Shown here piece by piece: positions 36,033 through 44,325 of a stretch of 64,000 nucleotides of DNA. The notes under the pieces are model-generated. The model had not been told where the DNA came from. It worked only from the letters and a program-made list of their open reading frames with translations, and searched no databases. Position numbers and translations under genes: made by a program. The DNA comes from Saprospiraceae bacterium (GTDB lineage: Bacteria; Bacteroidota; Bacteroidia; Chitinophagales; Saprospiraceae), in assembly GCA_022841345.1 (NCBI GenBank), contig JALHRR010000017.1, positions 1-64,000 of the forward strand, given 5' to 3'. Each line of letters starts with the position of its first letter. Positions within the stretch are counted from its first letter, which is position 1.

Positions 36033-38651
36033 ATGTACACTACTTTGGAAATCGAATCCCGCCAGAACATCCTGACTCCGGATCAACGCTTAAGAGTATT
36101 TATCAGCTCTACCATTCAGGAACTGGCCGAAGAACGCATGGCCGTTAAACAAGCTATTCAAAATATCCAATTGATACCTGTTCTTTTTGAACTTGGAGCA
36201 AGAGCTCATGCACCCCGTAATCTATATCGTCAATACCTGGCACAAAGCCATGTTTTTGTCGGTATTTATTGGAATCGCTATGGATGGATAGCTCCTGAAG
36301 AACACATCTCCGGACTGGAAGATGAATACAATCGTGCCGCGGGTATGCCAAAGCTGATTTATATCAAAGAATCGGACGATCAACGTGAAGAGCGACTCCA
36401 AGCGCTGCTTCAACGCATCCAGGAAGACGACCAGGTATCGTACAAACATTTCCGGACAAGCGAAGAACTCAGCCAATTAATCATGAGTGATCTGGCCATA
36501 TTATTAACGGAACGGTTCAATCTAACCCTACAGCACAATCTGTCCGAAGCTGAATTCAAGCCCTTTCATTCCCTTCCTGCAAAAGCCAACTCCATAGTTG
36601 GGCGGGAGCAAAATATTTCCGACCTGGTCAGCCTGCTTAGTGGTTCTGAAAAACGTTTAGTAACCCTTACCGGGCCCGGGGGTATTGGAAAAACGAGATT
36701 AGCATTGGAAACTGGTCAACGCTTACAACATCTTTTTCCTCAGGGTGTCGCCTTTGTTCCGCTGGCACCAGTCCGTGACCCGGCCCTGGTCGGCGAAACC
36801 ATCGCTTATCATTTGGGAATGAAAATATCAGGTGCCAATATATTGGAAAGCCTAAAGATTTTTCTCCGCAGTAAATCCTTTCTGCTGATTCTGGATAACT
36901 TTGAACAAGTCATCCAGGCAGCCTCTTTGATTGACGAAATGCTGATAGCCGCTCCTAACCTTAAGGTACTTGTCACCAGTAGAGAACGGCTTTCACTATC
37001 CTGCGAGCAGGTATATACCGTTTTGCCTTTACCTGATAAAAATGAGGAAGTTGTAGATGAGAATAACGTCTCATTGCCTCCTGCTATCCAACTCTTTTTA
37101 GAGCGGGCCCAGGCAGTTCAGCCTGCATTTACCTTAAACGATCAAAACAGGGATACCATCTATAAAATATGCCACCGATTAGAAGGTATTCCACTGGCTA
37201 TTGAACTTGCTGCCGGACAATTAAACCTGTTTTCACCTGCTGTTTTACTTCAAAGGCTCAGCCAAAGTCTCGATGTTCTGAGCACCAAATTCCGTGATAT
37301 ACCGGAGAGACAAAAAACCATTCGAAATACCATTGCCTGGAGTTATGATTTGCTTAATCCATCCGAACAGGAACTGCTTTTAGAGATCAGTGTTTTTCCT
37401 TCAGGTATATTCCTGAGCACTATAGAAGCCATTCCACTTTCGACAGGTGAGGATGCATTTCTTATTCTTGGATCCCTCCTGGATAAAAGCCTTCTGAATA
37501 AAGAGGAATATGGCTTTCAACCCCGATTCCAAATGCTGGAAAGTGTACGGGAGTTTGCTTTATCCCGGCTAAAAGAAAATTTTATGCTTGAGAGTATGCT
37601 TCAGCGTCAGGCAGATTATTATGCTGTGGCTTTAAAAGAAATTAAATTACATACAACCACTACTGATCAGGCAGAACTTTTAAAATGTCTGGAAAAAGAA
37701 CATGCGAATATACGACAAGCCCTGGAGTTTCTCATGCAGCAAAAGGATTTGAGAAAAGTGACATCAATTGCCTGGAATCTGTGGCTTTTCTGGTGGGTGA
37801 ATGCCCATACCCTTGAAGGATATACCTGGCTCAAACGGGCCTGGCAAATTCACAAAGAAGAAAATGTGGACCTGGATGAATATACATTCACCCTCCTCGC
37901 ATCCAATACGGGCACTATGGCTTTTTTGCAACGGGATATAGCTATTTTCCAGGAAACGTTGGGTGCCCATTTGGAACTCATCCTGGCACAGAAAGACGAT
38001 GAATTGGTAGCTACAGCTACATTGATCACAGGTGTGGTAAAAACTATTATCCAGGAATATCAAACCGCAGACCATATGCTGAAAATAAGTCTGGAACGAT
38101 TCAGAAAAATCAATCTTTCAACAGGCATCAGTTTAGCGTTGAGTGCACTAGGCAGGAATGCGGTCTATAATGATAATCAAACCGAGTTGGCAAAAGCATA
38201 TTACAAGGAGAGCATGGCCATCGCCCGGAGAGATAAGGATGAAATTTCCTTTATTATTACACTTGCAGGATTTGCACTTTGCGAAGTTGTGGAACAGCAT
38301 TCCAATGCTAAAAACTATTTGCGGGAAGGTCTGCTCCTCAGCCAAAGCATTCATTTTTATGAAGCCATTGCGTGGTCACTGGAAATTTGGTCGCTGGTTT
38401 CTCTTTTTGAGAACAGACCAGACCATGCCATTACCCTCATGAGTGGAGCCGAACAGCTTCGATCAACAATAGAACTCCCTGTTTGGGATGATTTGCAGGC
38501 GCTCATTTTCAAGGCAAAAGAGCAGGTTCAACCACAAATGGATCCGGATGAATACGAAAAATACTGGAGTGATGGGGCCACAATGAGTCTCGAAGAACTG
38601 ATTGCATACGCTATGGCGGAACCGGCATCAAAGGACCGTATAGCTGCATGA
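36033..38651 (+). CDS. DUF4062-STAND ATPase with helical-repeat C-terminus
   Basis: I place the start at the ATG at 36033; the longer frame from 35979 runs through a CCTTTGCC promoter-like segment. The N-terminal ~150 residues are a DUF4062 domain (RLRVFISSTIQELAEERMAV, SHVFVGIYWNRYGW, GLEDEYNRA). Next is a STAND/NB-ARC-like ATPase with VGREQNI, Walker A GPGGIGKTR and Walker B FLLILDNFEQ, the sensor TSRERL, and the GLEGIPLAIELAA-type GLPL motif (HRLEGIPLAIELAA). The C-terminal ~350 residues are TPR-like helical repeats. Such proteins are signal-transduction switches; related architectures occur in regulators and in antiphage sensors. Confidence 0.88.
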   Translation: MYTTLEIESRQNILTPDQRLRVFISSTIQELAEERMAVKQAIQNIQLIPVLFELGARAHAPRNLYRQYLAQSHVFVGIYWNRYGWIAPEEHISGLEDEYNRAAGMPKLIYIKESDDQREERLQALLQRIQEDDQVSYKHFRTSEELSQLIMSDLAILLTERFNLTLQHNLSEAEFKPFHSLPAKANSIVGREQNISDLVSLLSGSEKRLVTLTGPGGIGKTRLALETGQRLQHLFPQGVAFVPLAPVRDPALVGETIAYHLGMKISGANILESLKIFLRSKSFLLILDNFEQVIQAASLIDEMLIAAPNLKVLVTSRERLSLSCEQVYTVLPLPDKNEEVVDENNVSLPPAIQLFLERAQAVQPAFTLNDQNRDTIYKICHRLEGIPLAIELAAGQLNLFSPAVLLQRLSQSLDVLSTKFRDIPERQKTIRNTIAWSYDLLNPSEQELLLEISVFPSGIFLSTIEAIPLSTGEDAFLILGSLLDKSLLNKEEYGFQPRFQMLESVREFALSRLKENFMLESMLQRQADYYAVALKEIKLHTTTTDQAELLKCLEKEHANIRQALEFLMQQKDLRKVTSIAWNLWLFWWVNAHTLEGYTWLKRAWQIHKEENVDLDEYTFTLLASNTGTMAFLQRDIAIFQETLGAHLELILAQKDDELVATATLITGVVKTIIQEYQTADHMLKISLERFRKINLSTGISLALSALGRNAVYNDNQTELAKAYYKESMAIARRDKDEISFIITLAGFALCEVVEQHSNAKNYLREGLLLSQSIHFYEAIAWSLEIWSLVSLFENRPDHAITLMSGAEQLRSTIELPVWDDLQALIFKAKEQVQPQMDPDEYEKYWSDGATMSLEELIAYAMAEPASKDRIAA

Positions 38652-38959
38652 ATGTAAAGATAAGTAAGTAATTTACTTCCCTTAATTGTCCTGAATAAAC
38701 ATCCTATCAGTCATTCCGCCTGTTATTTCCTCTTGAATCAAAACTTGACTATTAATTCACTGTTATTCCCAAAACAATCCCTGTTCCAAACTCTGAACAA
38801 TTTCAAAACTCATCATAATGAAGGCATATGGAATGATCAGATACTTTTGTCTGAAGCGCTGTTCTTATATCGTTCAATTAGTTGTTAAAAAAGTCACCAC
38901 CAAAACTAAAATATTTAATTAATTTAACCCTGTCATTATGAAATCAATATAGCCTCCAA
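38652..38959. other. Gene-free stretch
   Basis: AT-rich, with only a very short ATG frame ending in a stop at 38950. No repeat or hairpin that I can support. Confidence 0.5.
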
Positions 38960-39592
38960 GTGCAAATCACTTTCACCACACTCCTGGATTTATTGGGAAC
39001 TTTCGCTTTTGCGGTCAGTGGCATAAGGCATGCTTCAGGCAGGCAAATTGACTGGTTTGGGGCGTATATTCTGGGCCTGGTCACTGCTATTGGTGGAGGA
39101 ACTTTGCGGGACTTATTGCTGGATGTAACACCTTTTTGGATGTTGGATCCGAAATACTTCCTTACGACCGGGGTAGCACTTGTATCTGTCCTGATATTTA
39201 AAGAACGGCTTCTGAAGCTGGGCAGCACATTGTTTTTGTTTGATACGATTGGGCTTGGCTTATTCACGGTAGTCGGAATAACTAAAAGTATTGATGCCGG
39301 ACTTCCTTTTTGGGTTTGTATTATTATGGGTACAATTACCGGAACTGTCGGAGGGGTCATCAGAGATGTGCTTTTGAACCAGGTGCCTTTACTTTTCAGA
39401 AAAGACATTTATGCCCTGGCTTGTGTGGCAGGTGGTGTCATTTATTTTCTTTGCAGGTACTTAAACTTGCCAATGGGAGTTACTGAATCAATAGCTTCAC
39501 TAACAGTAATAGTATTTCGCTTAATTGCAGTAAAGTTTCATCTGAATTTGCCTCATTTGCAGGCGATAAAGAGTAAGTCAAAAAGGCTCTAG
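38960..39592 (+). CDS. TRIC/UPF0126-type membrane channel protein
   Basis: 210 residues, seven predicted helices, in two homologous halves each with a conserved GG-T-x-RD motif (AIGGGTLRDLLLD and TVGGVIRDVLL). These define the UPF0126 (PF03458) family, whose bacterial members are trimeric cation channels or glycine/small-solute transporters. The start is a GTG; no in-frame ATG gives an intact first helix. It stands alone in the inner membrane. Confidence 0.9.
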   Translation: MQITFTTLLDLLGTFAFAVSGIRHASGRQIDWFGAYILGLVTAIGGGTLRDLLLDVTPFWMLDPKYFLTTGVALVSVLIFKERLLKLGSTLFLFDTIGLGLFTVVGITKSIDAGLPFWVCIIMGTITGTVGGVIRDVLLNQVPLLFRKDIYALACVAGGVIYFLCRYLNLPMGVTESIASLTVIVFRLIAVKFHLNLPHLQAIKSKSKRL

Positions 39593-39706
39593 TGTTTTCG
39601 GATTTGATTTTCCTTTTACCTTGGCTCTTTTACCTTGGCTCTTTTTCCTTTTTCCTTTCATCTTCCCATTTTTTCCCATCTTTGCCGGTTAAATCCCCCC
39701 CCAATC

Positions 39707-40300
39707 ATGAATTTCCAAACCTTCAAAGATCAGCTCCCCATCACCCTCTCACGGATATTTCTCGGTGGCAAGAGAAATGTATTGGAACAAGACAAGATAA
39801 AGCTGACACAACTTGGAAAATTGCTGGCCACAGAATTTCCATACCTCATCTTCCGCAGTGGAAATGCAGAGGGCTCTGATGCACTATTTGCAGAAGGAGT
39901 TTGCAGTGTGGATCCATTGAGATTTGAATCCATTTTGCCTTATGAAAATCACAGGAAAAAGAATATTAACCCTTATTCTCAATCCTATTCCATGGATCAG
40001 GTTGACCTCGCCGCCGATGATGATCTGGTGTATTATACCAAATCAAAGGCGAATTCAAATCTCGTCAACCGATACATGGATGGCCACAAGGACCGTAATG
40101 GAATGAAAGCCGCATATCTCTTTCGGGATACCATGGCTATTATCGGATCCAAATCCATTCCCCTGGATCCTGTTTCATATGCCTTTTTCTATATTGATCC
40201 TGCTGACCCACTTGGAGGCGGAACTGGCCACACCATCAAAGTTTGTCAGGAGAATAAGATACCTTATCTTACTCAGGAAATCTGGATGAGCTGGGTGTGA
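39707..40300 (+). CDS. SLOG/LOG-like Rossmann-fold protein
   Basis: 197 residues from the ATG at 39707, chosen because the longer upstream frame reads pyrimidine-rich leader. The order IFLGGKRNV, LIFRSGNAEGSDALFAEGV, then AIIGSKSIP and DPADPLGGGTGHTIKVCQEN is like the SLOG superfamily (DprA/LOG-type Rossmann domain binding nucleotides or their derivatives): a Gly-rich first loop, a G-x-A-x-G-x-D helix start and a terminal GGGTGHT loop. SLOG proteins include cytokinin-riboside hydrolases and sensors in nucleotide-based immunity; which applies here is unknown. Confidence 0.65.
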   Translation: MNFQTFKDQLPITLSRIFLGGKRNVLEQDKIKLTQLGKLLATEFPYLIFRSGNAEGSDALFAEGVCSVDPLRFESILPYENHRKKNINPYSQSYSMDQVDLAADDDLVYYTKSKANSNLVNRYMDGHKDRNGMKAAYLFRDTMAIIGSKSIPLDPVSYAFFYIDPADPLGGGTGHTIKVCQENKIPYLTQEIWMSWV

Positions 40301-40614
40301 ATACAGAACAATCGGTTAATCGGATAACCGCAGGTCGCGCAGTGAGGAACGAACCTCGCGATCGGTTAATCGAAGGGAGGGTGTGGGTGTGGAGTTGTGA
40401 GTGCGCTTCGTTAAAGCGTGTAAGCGTTGAAGCGGAGTTTGAGTGTTGAGTACAGTGTTTGGTGTAAGTTTTGTCCAAACAGCTGGCCTGTATACATGGA
40501 CGTAGAGACGCAATGCATAAGGTTGAGGCGTAGAGGAGCAGGAAGCAGCCGCTTCTGGCTCTTAAGATAAATCAGATTTGAAAATTCGTATGTTGCTGTA
40601 TCTGTCCCGGATGC
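40301..40614. repeat. Low-complexity GC-rich repeats after the SLOG-like gene
   Basis: ATCGGTTAATCG occurs twice (near 40310 and 40360) around a CGCGCAGTGAGG...CCTCGCG inverted pair. A GT-rich run and several GAG/GTG words follow. No gene is credible on either strand. Confidence 0.45.
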
Positions 40615-40724
40615 AAAAGCGTCACTTTGACTGCTTGCAGTCAAAAATCGTCACCTTTCGGCGAAGCCAATAGATGTCACCCTGCAAGCGCAGCGCAGCA
40701 GGGCGTCACCCGTATTACGACTAA
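40615..40724 (-). repeat. Hairpin array, locus A (GTGAC-separated)
   Basis: Read on the minus strand: a leader TTAGTCGTAATACGG (40710-40724), then four GTGAC words at 40709, 40680, 40654 and 40625 (5' ends), 26-29 bp apart. Each gap holds a different small inverted repeat (CCCTGC/GCAGGG, TTGGC/GCCGAA, TTGACTGC/GCAGTCAA). The leader matches locus B. The 3' conserved end seen at loci B and D is absent. The remainder, 40725-41059, has no gene. Confidence 0.7.
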
Positions 40725-41059
40725 AGCCTGTTAGAACGACCCGCACGAACTCCAGATTCTTCTGGGAATTCTGCAACTATTGGCCGGGAGTGATTCTAAT
40801 CATCACTCATCACTCATAATTTCTTAAGCCAGGAGCCAGAAGCTACAAGATAGAAGCGGCTGTTAAATTGGCTGTTAAATCTGTAACCTCCTATATAACA
40901 CTTTTGCAGAACCCAGATATTCAATAATTTACAATCAACCGAAATGTAAATATTTGGTATAATAATCAAAAACTCAACCTCTTTATGGCTGTTCAATTCT
41001 GAAACCTGATCCCCAAAGCTTTGGGGACGGGGACTGAAATCATAAATCCTCAGTATTAC

Positions 41060-41067
41060 TATCTTTG
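41060..41067 (+). promoter_or_regulatory. -7 promoter element before the DUF6929-like gene
   Basis: TATCTTTG fits the TAnnTTTG consensus. It places transcription about 15-20 bp before the ATG at 41092 and argues against the TTG start at 41065. Confidence 0.55.
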
Positions 41068-41091
41068 CCTTTCATCAAAAGAAATTTTCTG

Positions 41092-42027
41092 ATGTTCCGC
41101 TCAATCTCCGCCTTCATCTTCATTTTACTCTTCCTTAGTTCCTGCCATCGCTATCACAAGGTTCTGGAGATTACAGATACTTCTGAATTGAATGGAGTTG
41201 CCAGTGCATCCGGATTAGCGATACACAACGATCATTATTTTGTGATAGGTGATGATTCACCATTCTTGTTTAAAGTGGACAGTCAGTTCAATGTGATTCA
41301 AAAATGGCAGATTTACCCTGCTGATACCTCCAAACTCAAGATTCCCGGCAATGTAAAACCTGATTTTGAATCGCTTGAAAATATAGGGGACAGCATTCTT
41401 CTCGTTTTTGGATCCGGCTCAAAATCCCCTCAACGCGACATTTTTATACGTATCAACCCCAATGATCCTAATGAGGTGGAGACATATTCCATGACAGTAT
41501 TTTACCAGCACCTCAGGAATCAAAAAAACTTGAAAGACACGGAACTAAATATCGAAGGACTTACCGTTCGCAAGAATAAATTATACCTCTTCAACCGCAT
41601 TCCCAGCCTGATATTTGAAATGGATTACAGTGCATTTCTGGAACATATTCAGGATCGCTCCAAACTCCCGGCCATCGAAACTTACAGCTACAAATTGCCG
41701 GCTATCAATGGTGTCAGGGCCGGCTTTTCAGGTGTGACTTCTGTAAGTTATATTCCTTACCTGATTTTCACGGCATCCGTTGAAGCGACTGACAATTCCA
41801 CCCATGACGGAGCTATCCTCGGAAGTTTTGCAGGCGCCATCAGGCTGAAAGATGATCGCCCCGGCTCTTCCATAAAAACGATCCGGCTGGATACCGGCAA
41901 CATACCCGTAAAAGTGGAATCCATAGGCGTAGAAACCATTCATTCAGACCGGCACATGACTGTCATTTTGGTCACAGACAGTGATGGTAAAGAGTCAATG
42001 ATTTATAGGTGCAGGATGAGTTGGTAA
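41092..42027 (+). CDS. Lipoprotein, DUF6929-like beta-propeller
   Basis: 311 residues with a lipoprotein signal ending in LFLSSC (Cys18). The mature protein is predicted all-beta, with repeated 'x-V-x-G-D-D-S-P' and 'I-x-I-E-G-L' strands: ASGLAIHNDHYFVIGDDSPFL, NIEGLTVRKNKLYLFNR and SIGVETIH. This matches the DUF6929 family as I recall it. Probably a six-bladed propeller binding a small molecule or protein at the cell envelope. It is monocistronic and is followed directly by a structured repeat element. Confidence 0.7.
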   Translation: MFRSISAFIFILLFLSSCHRYHKVLEITDTSELNGVASASGLAIHNDHYFVIGDDSPFLFKVDSQFNVIQKWQIYPADTSKLKIPGNVKPDFESLENIGDSILLVFGSGSKSPQRDIFIRINPNDPNEVETYSMTVFYQHLRNQKNLKDTELNIEGLTVRKNKLYLFNRIPSLIFEMDYSAFLEHIQDRSKLPAIETYSYKLPAINGVRAGFSGVTSVSYIPYLIFTASVEATDNSTHDGAILGSFAGAIRLKDDRPGSSIKTIRLDTGNIPVKVESIGVETIHSDRHMTVILVTDSDGKESMIYRCRMSW

Positions 42028-42032
42028 ATGAA

Positions 42033-42181
42033 GATAATTTGGGCCTCCCCCCGAAAATTCTGTGCAGATACACGGCAAGCCTTGTATCTGCACAGAATTC
42101 CCGGGGTCGCGCTATCCGCTTTACTTCGCAGAGCCGCATATTCATGCGTCTCTGCTTCGTGCCCGCTACTATCGCTGAGGC
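42033..42181 (+). repeat. Two-hairpin element, copy 1
   Basis: A conserved 5' edge (GAT..TTTGGGCCTCCCC) leads to a variable hairpin, AATTCTGTGCAGATACA (42056-42072) with its perfect complement at 42083-42099. Then come constant CGGGGTCGCGCTATCCGCTT, a second hairpin GCAGAGCCGCAT...ATGCGTCTCTGC, and constant GCCCGCT-x-CTATCGCTGAGGC. Other copies are at 46806 and 62118. It starts 6 bp after the stop of the DUF6929-like gene. Confidence 0.85.
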
Positions 42182-42336
42182 AGAGTGAGAGGGAGGTGAG
42201 AAGGTGGGAGTGAGATGGCAATTTTGTAAGGAATAAATGTGCTCAAAATTTGAAAAATCCAGACTTCTATTAACAGCATTTTTGTTATTTTAGCTGATAA
42301 TACACAAATTTTATCTTGACCTAATTTATTTACACA

Positions 42337-42990
42337 TTGGAAGTCACAAAAAATGACATAGAACAACTCATCGAATTGAGAAAGAAAGACAACTTTTTCA
42401 ATCATCTGTTAACTGTTTTATTCAGGGACTATAATTCGAATGGAGACATCAGACAACATGAAATCAGAATTTGGAGGCAACACTTGTGGAATGCATTATT
42501 CTATCCGGTTTTTACTTTCGAACTTAATAAAAACAATCATTTAGTTAAAATCTCAGCCAGATTAAATCCTGTGGGTAGATTCTTTTTAGTAACTGGATTG
42601 ATCGGGTTTACGTTAGCTATCCTGCCGGCAGATATTTTGGATTTTGACTTGCGTTCCGACTTGGGTCTGCCGGTTGTATTAATTTTTTTTATTAGTACCG
42701 CTCTACTAATACTCCGGTTAATATATAGATTTGAAAGGCGAAAACAATTAGAGCTATTTGTAGAGCTTTTGGATATAAAAACAGAACTAATGGAACCTGA
42801 AAGTGAATGGTCATTGAAGAACATCCTTGTAAGACTGATCACTTACCCATTGTGCCTTTTTTTTATTTGGATTAATATTATTTTATTCATTCCTGACGGT
42901 GAGTACATTTTTGTTTTGGGATCACTGCTCCCTGTTGCGATGTATCTAATTGCAGACTTATTATTGATTTTTAAAATTGGAGACTTCTAA
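42337..42990 (+). CDS. Membrane protein of unknown function
   Basis: 217 residues from a TTG start; no ATG lies early in the frame. The N-terminal ~75 residues are soluble and charged. Two helices form a hairpin at about 79-99 and 110-130, then a charged loop (about 131-160), then two helices near 165-186 and 190-210. No family was recognised. It stands between a repeat element and small hypothetical genes. Confidence 0.65.
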   Translation: MEVTKNDIEQLIELRKKDNFFNHLLTVLFRDYNSNGDIRQHEIRIWRQHLWNALFYPVFTFELNKNNHLVKISARLNPVGRFFLVTGLIGFTLAILPADILDFDLRSDLGLPVVLIFFISTALLILRLIYRFERRKQLELFVELLDIKTELMEPESEWSLKNILVRLITYPLCLFFIWINIILFIPDGEYIFVLGSLLPVAMYLIADLLLIFKIGDF

Positions 42991-43053
42991 CTTCCAATTA
43001 CTGCTTAATTATATATGTATTTTTCCCATTTCAAATCCTGAATCAATATTCAT

Positions 43054-43473
43054 ATGAACGATGACATACTAGAAAAGATCCGCAAAATAGAAGCACTCAT
43101 CAATGGCGCAACTACAGAAGGGGAGAAGGAGGCGGCACAAGCTGCTAAGGAAAGAGTCATGCATCATTACAGTCATCTCGATCCACATCGGCATCCGGTA
43201 GAATTTTCACTGAAAACTTCCGGTAAATGGCATCGGCAGCTTTTACTTGCATTATGTAACAAACATGGATTAAAGCCATACAGATATCACAGACAAAAAT
43301 ACACCACTGTGATGGTTCGCGTGAATGCTGAATATATGGACAAAGTCCTGTGGATGGAATATTTAAAGTTTTCCAATATGCTCTCCGATCTATTCGATGG
43401 AATCGCTGACAACCTAATCAATCAAATACACGGTGATCAAAGCGAAACTGAGATTTCCGGTAGTTTGGAGTAA
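43054..43473 (+). CDS. Hypothetical protein with DUF2786-like N-terminus
   Basis: 139 residues. The first ~40 residues (ILEKIRKIEALINGATTEGEKEAAQAAKERV) match the helix pair 'I-L-x-K-I-x-K-x-x-A-L-x-x-x-x-x-x-x-E-x-x-A-A' of DUF2786. The rest (KWHRQLLLALCNKHGLKPYRY and TVMVRV) looks like a small alpha/beta domain. Role unknown. It is followed 48 bp later by the interrupted gene at 43522. Confidence 0.7.
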   Translation: MNDDILEKIRKIEALINGATTEGEKEAAQAAKERVMHHYSHLDPHRHPVEFSLKTSGKWHRQLLLALCNKHGLKPYRYHRQKYTTVMVRVNAEYMDKVLWMEYLKFSNMLSDLFDGIADNLINQIHGDQSETEISGSLE

Positions 43474-43521
43474 TAGAAAATGACGTTTTAAAAATTCCAT
43501 ATCTTCCAAAAATCGCATTAT

Positions 43522-43842
43522 ATGCTACCCCAATTATCCACCCTTTTTCAAACACCCCCACAACATTGGGGATTGCGGGTCGAACCTCATTTGTGGGCCG
43601 AAATTCAACAGAAAACTGCTACTGAATTGATGCCAAATACTTCAAATGAATTGGAACAATTGCTTCATTCTCTATTCAGGGAATTGACAGGAGAATTGCA
43701 GCTGCGGGGAAGGGTTATTTATATAGAATGGTTTAACACAGGTGGCATGTCTTCGGGCTAAGTGAGCGGAGATTTCTGGTTGGACATTGTATTTCCGTTG
43801 ATTCTGAAGAGGTATGTGGATTGGGAAGAAATTGGAAACTAA
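43522..43842 (+). pseudogene. Conserved small gene interrupted by one in-frame TAA
   Basis: The frame encodes 79 residues ending in IEWFNTGGMSSG, then a TAA at 43759-43761. It continues in the same frame for 26 further codons reading VSGDFWLDIVFPLILKRYVDW, to a TAA at 43840-43842. The join 'GGMSSG-x-VSGDFW' and the N-terminal WGLRVEPHLW look like one conserved domain, so the inner stop (a single C-to-T change from CAA would explain it) is either a nonsense mutation or a sequencing error. Function unknown. Confidence 0.7.
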
Positions 43843-43934
43843 AGTCAGCGGAAGTAAGAGATTGGAGAAAATAAAGAAGACAGAGAATTATTTGGAGCTA
43901 ATTCAAATTATAAGAAATATGTAATTTTGATGTA

Positions 43935-44177
43935 ATGAAAACACTGATATTAAATATACCTAAAACTGTAGACTTTGATGACAAAGAGGCACGGATGGCT
44001 ATTGCTGCCAGATTATTTGAAAAAGGTAAGCTATCCCTTGGTCAGGCAGCCGAAGTAGTAGGAATGTCTAAAAGAGAATTTATGGAAAATCTTTCAAGCT
44101 TTGGGGTTTCATTATTTAATTATTCACCCTCAGATCTCGATCGCGACTTTGAAAATGCAAAAGGTTATAATCTCTGA
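43935..44177 (+). CDS. UPF0175-family small protein (antitoxin-like)
   Basis: 80 residues. ARMAIAARLFEKGKLSLGQAAEVVGMSKREFMENLSSFGVSLF is the typical UPF0175 helix-turn-helix region: Leu-rich helix, 'G-K-L-S-L-G-Q-A-A' and 'S-x-x-E-F'. Members are usually paired with a PIN-like DUF3368 toxin. No such gene follows here, so it is an orphan. Probably DNA-binding. Confidence 0.8.
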   Translation: MKTLILNIPKTVDFDDKEARMAIAARLFEKGKLSLGQAAEVVGMSKREFMENLSSFGVSLFNYSPSDLDRDFENAKGYNL

Positions 44178-44325
44178 GCTTATATTGCAATAGACCTTGT
44201 AGTAAAAAAAAGATGGTAAGATGATTTTGCAAATTGCCTCCTTCCAGGAAACAAAATATTTTCACCTCACCATCTTCCTGCTAATTATTTCAATAGCAAA
44301 TTAATCTATCGACCACCCATTTAAA

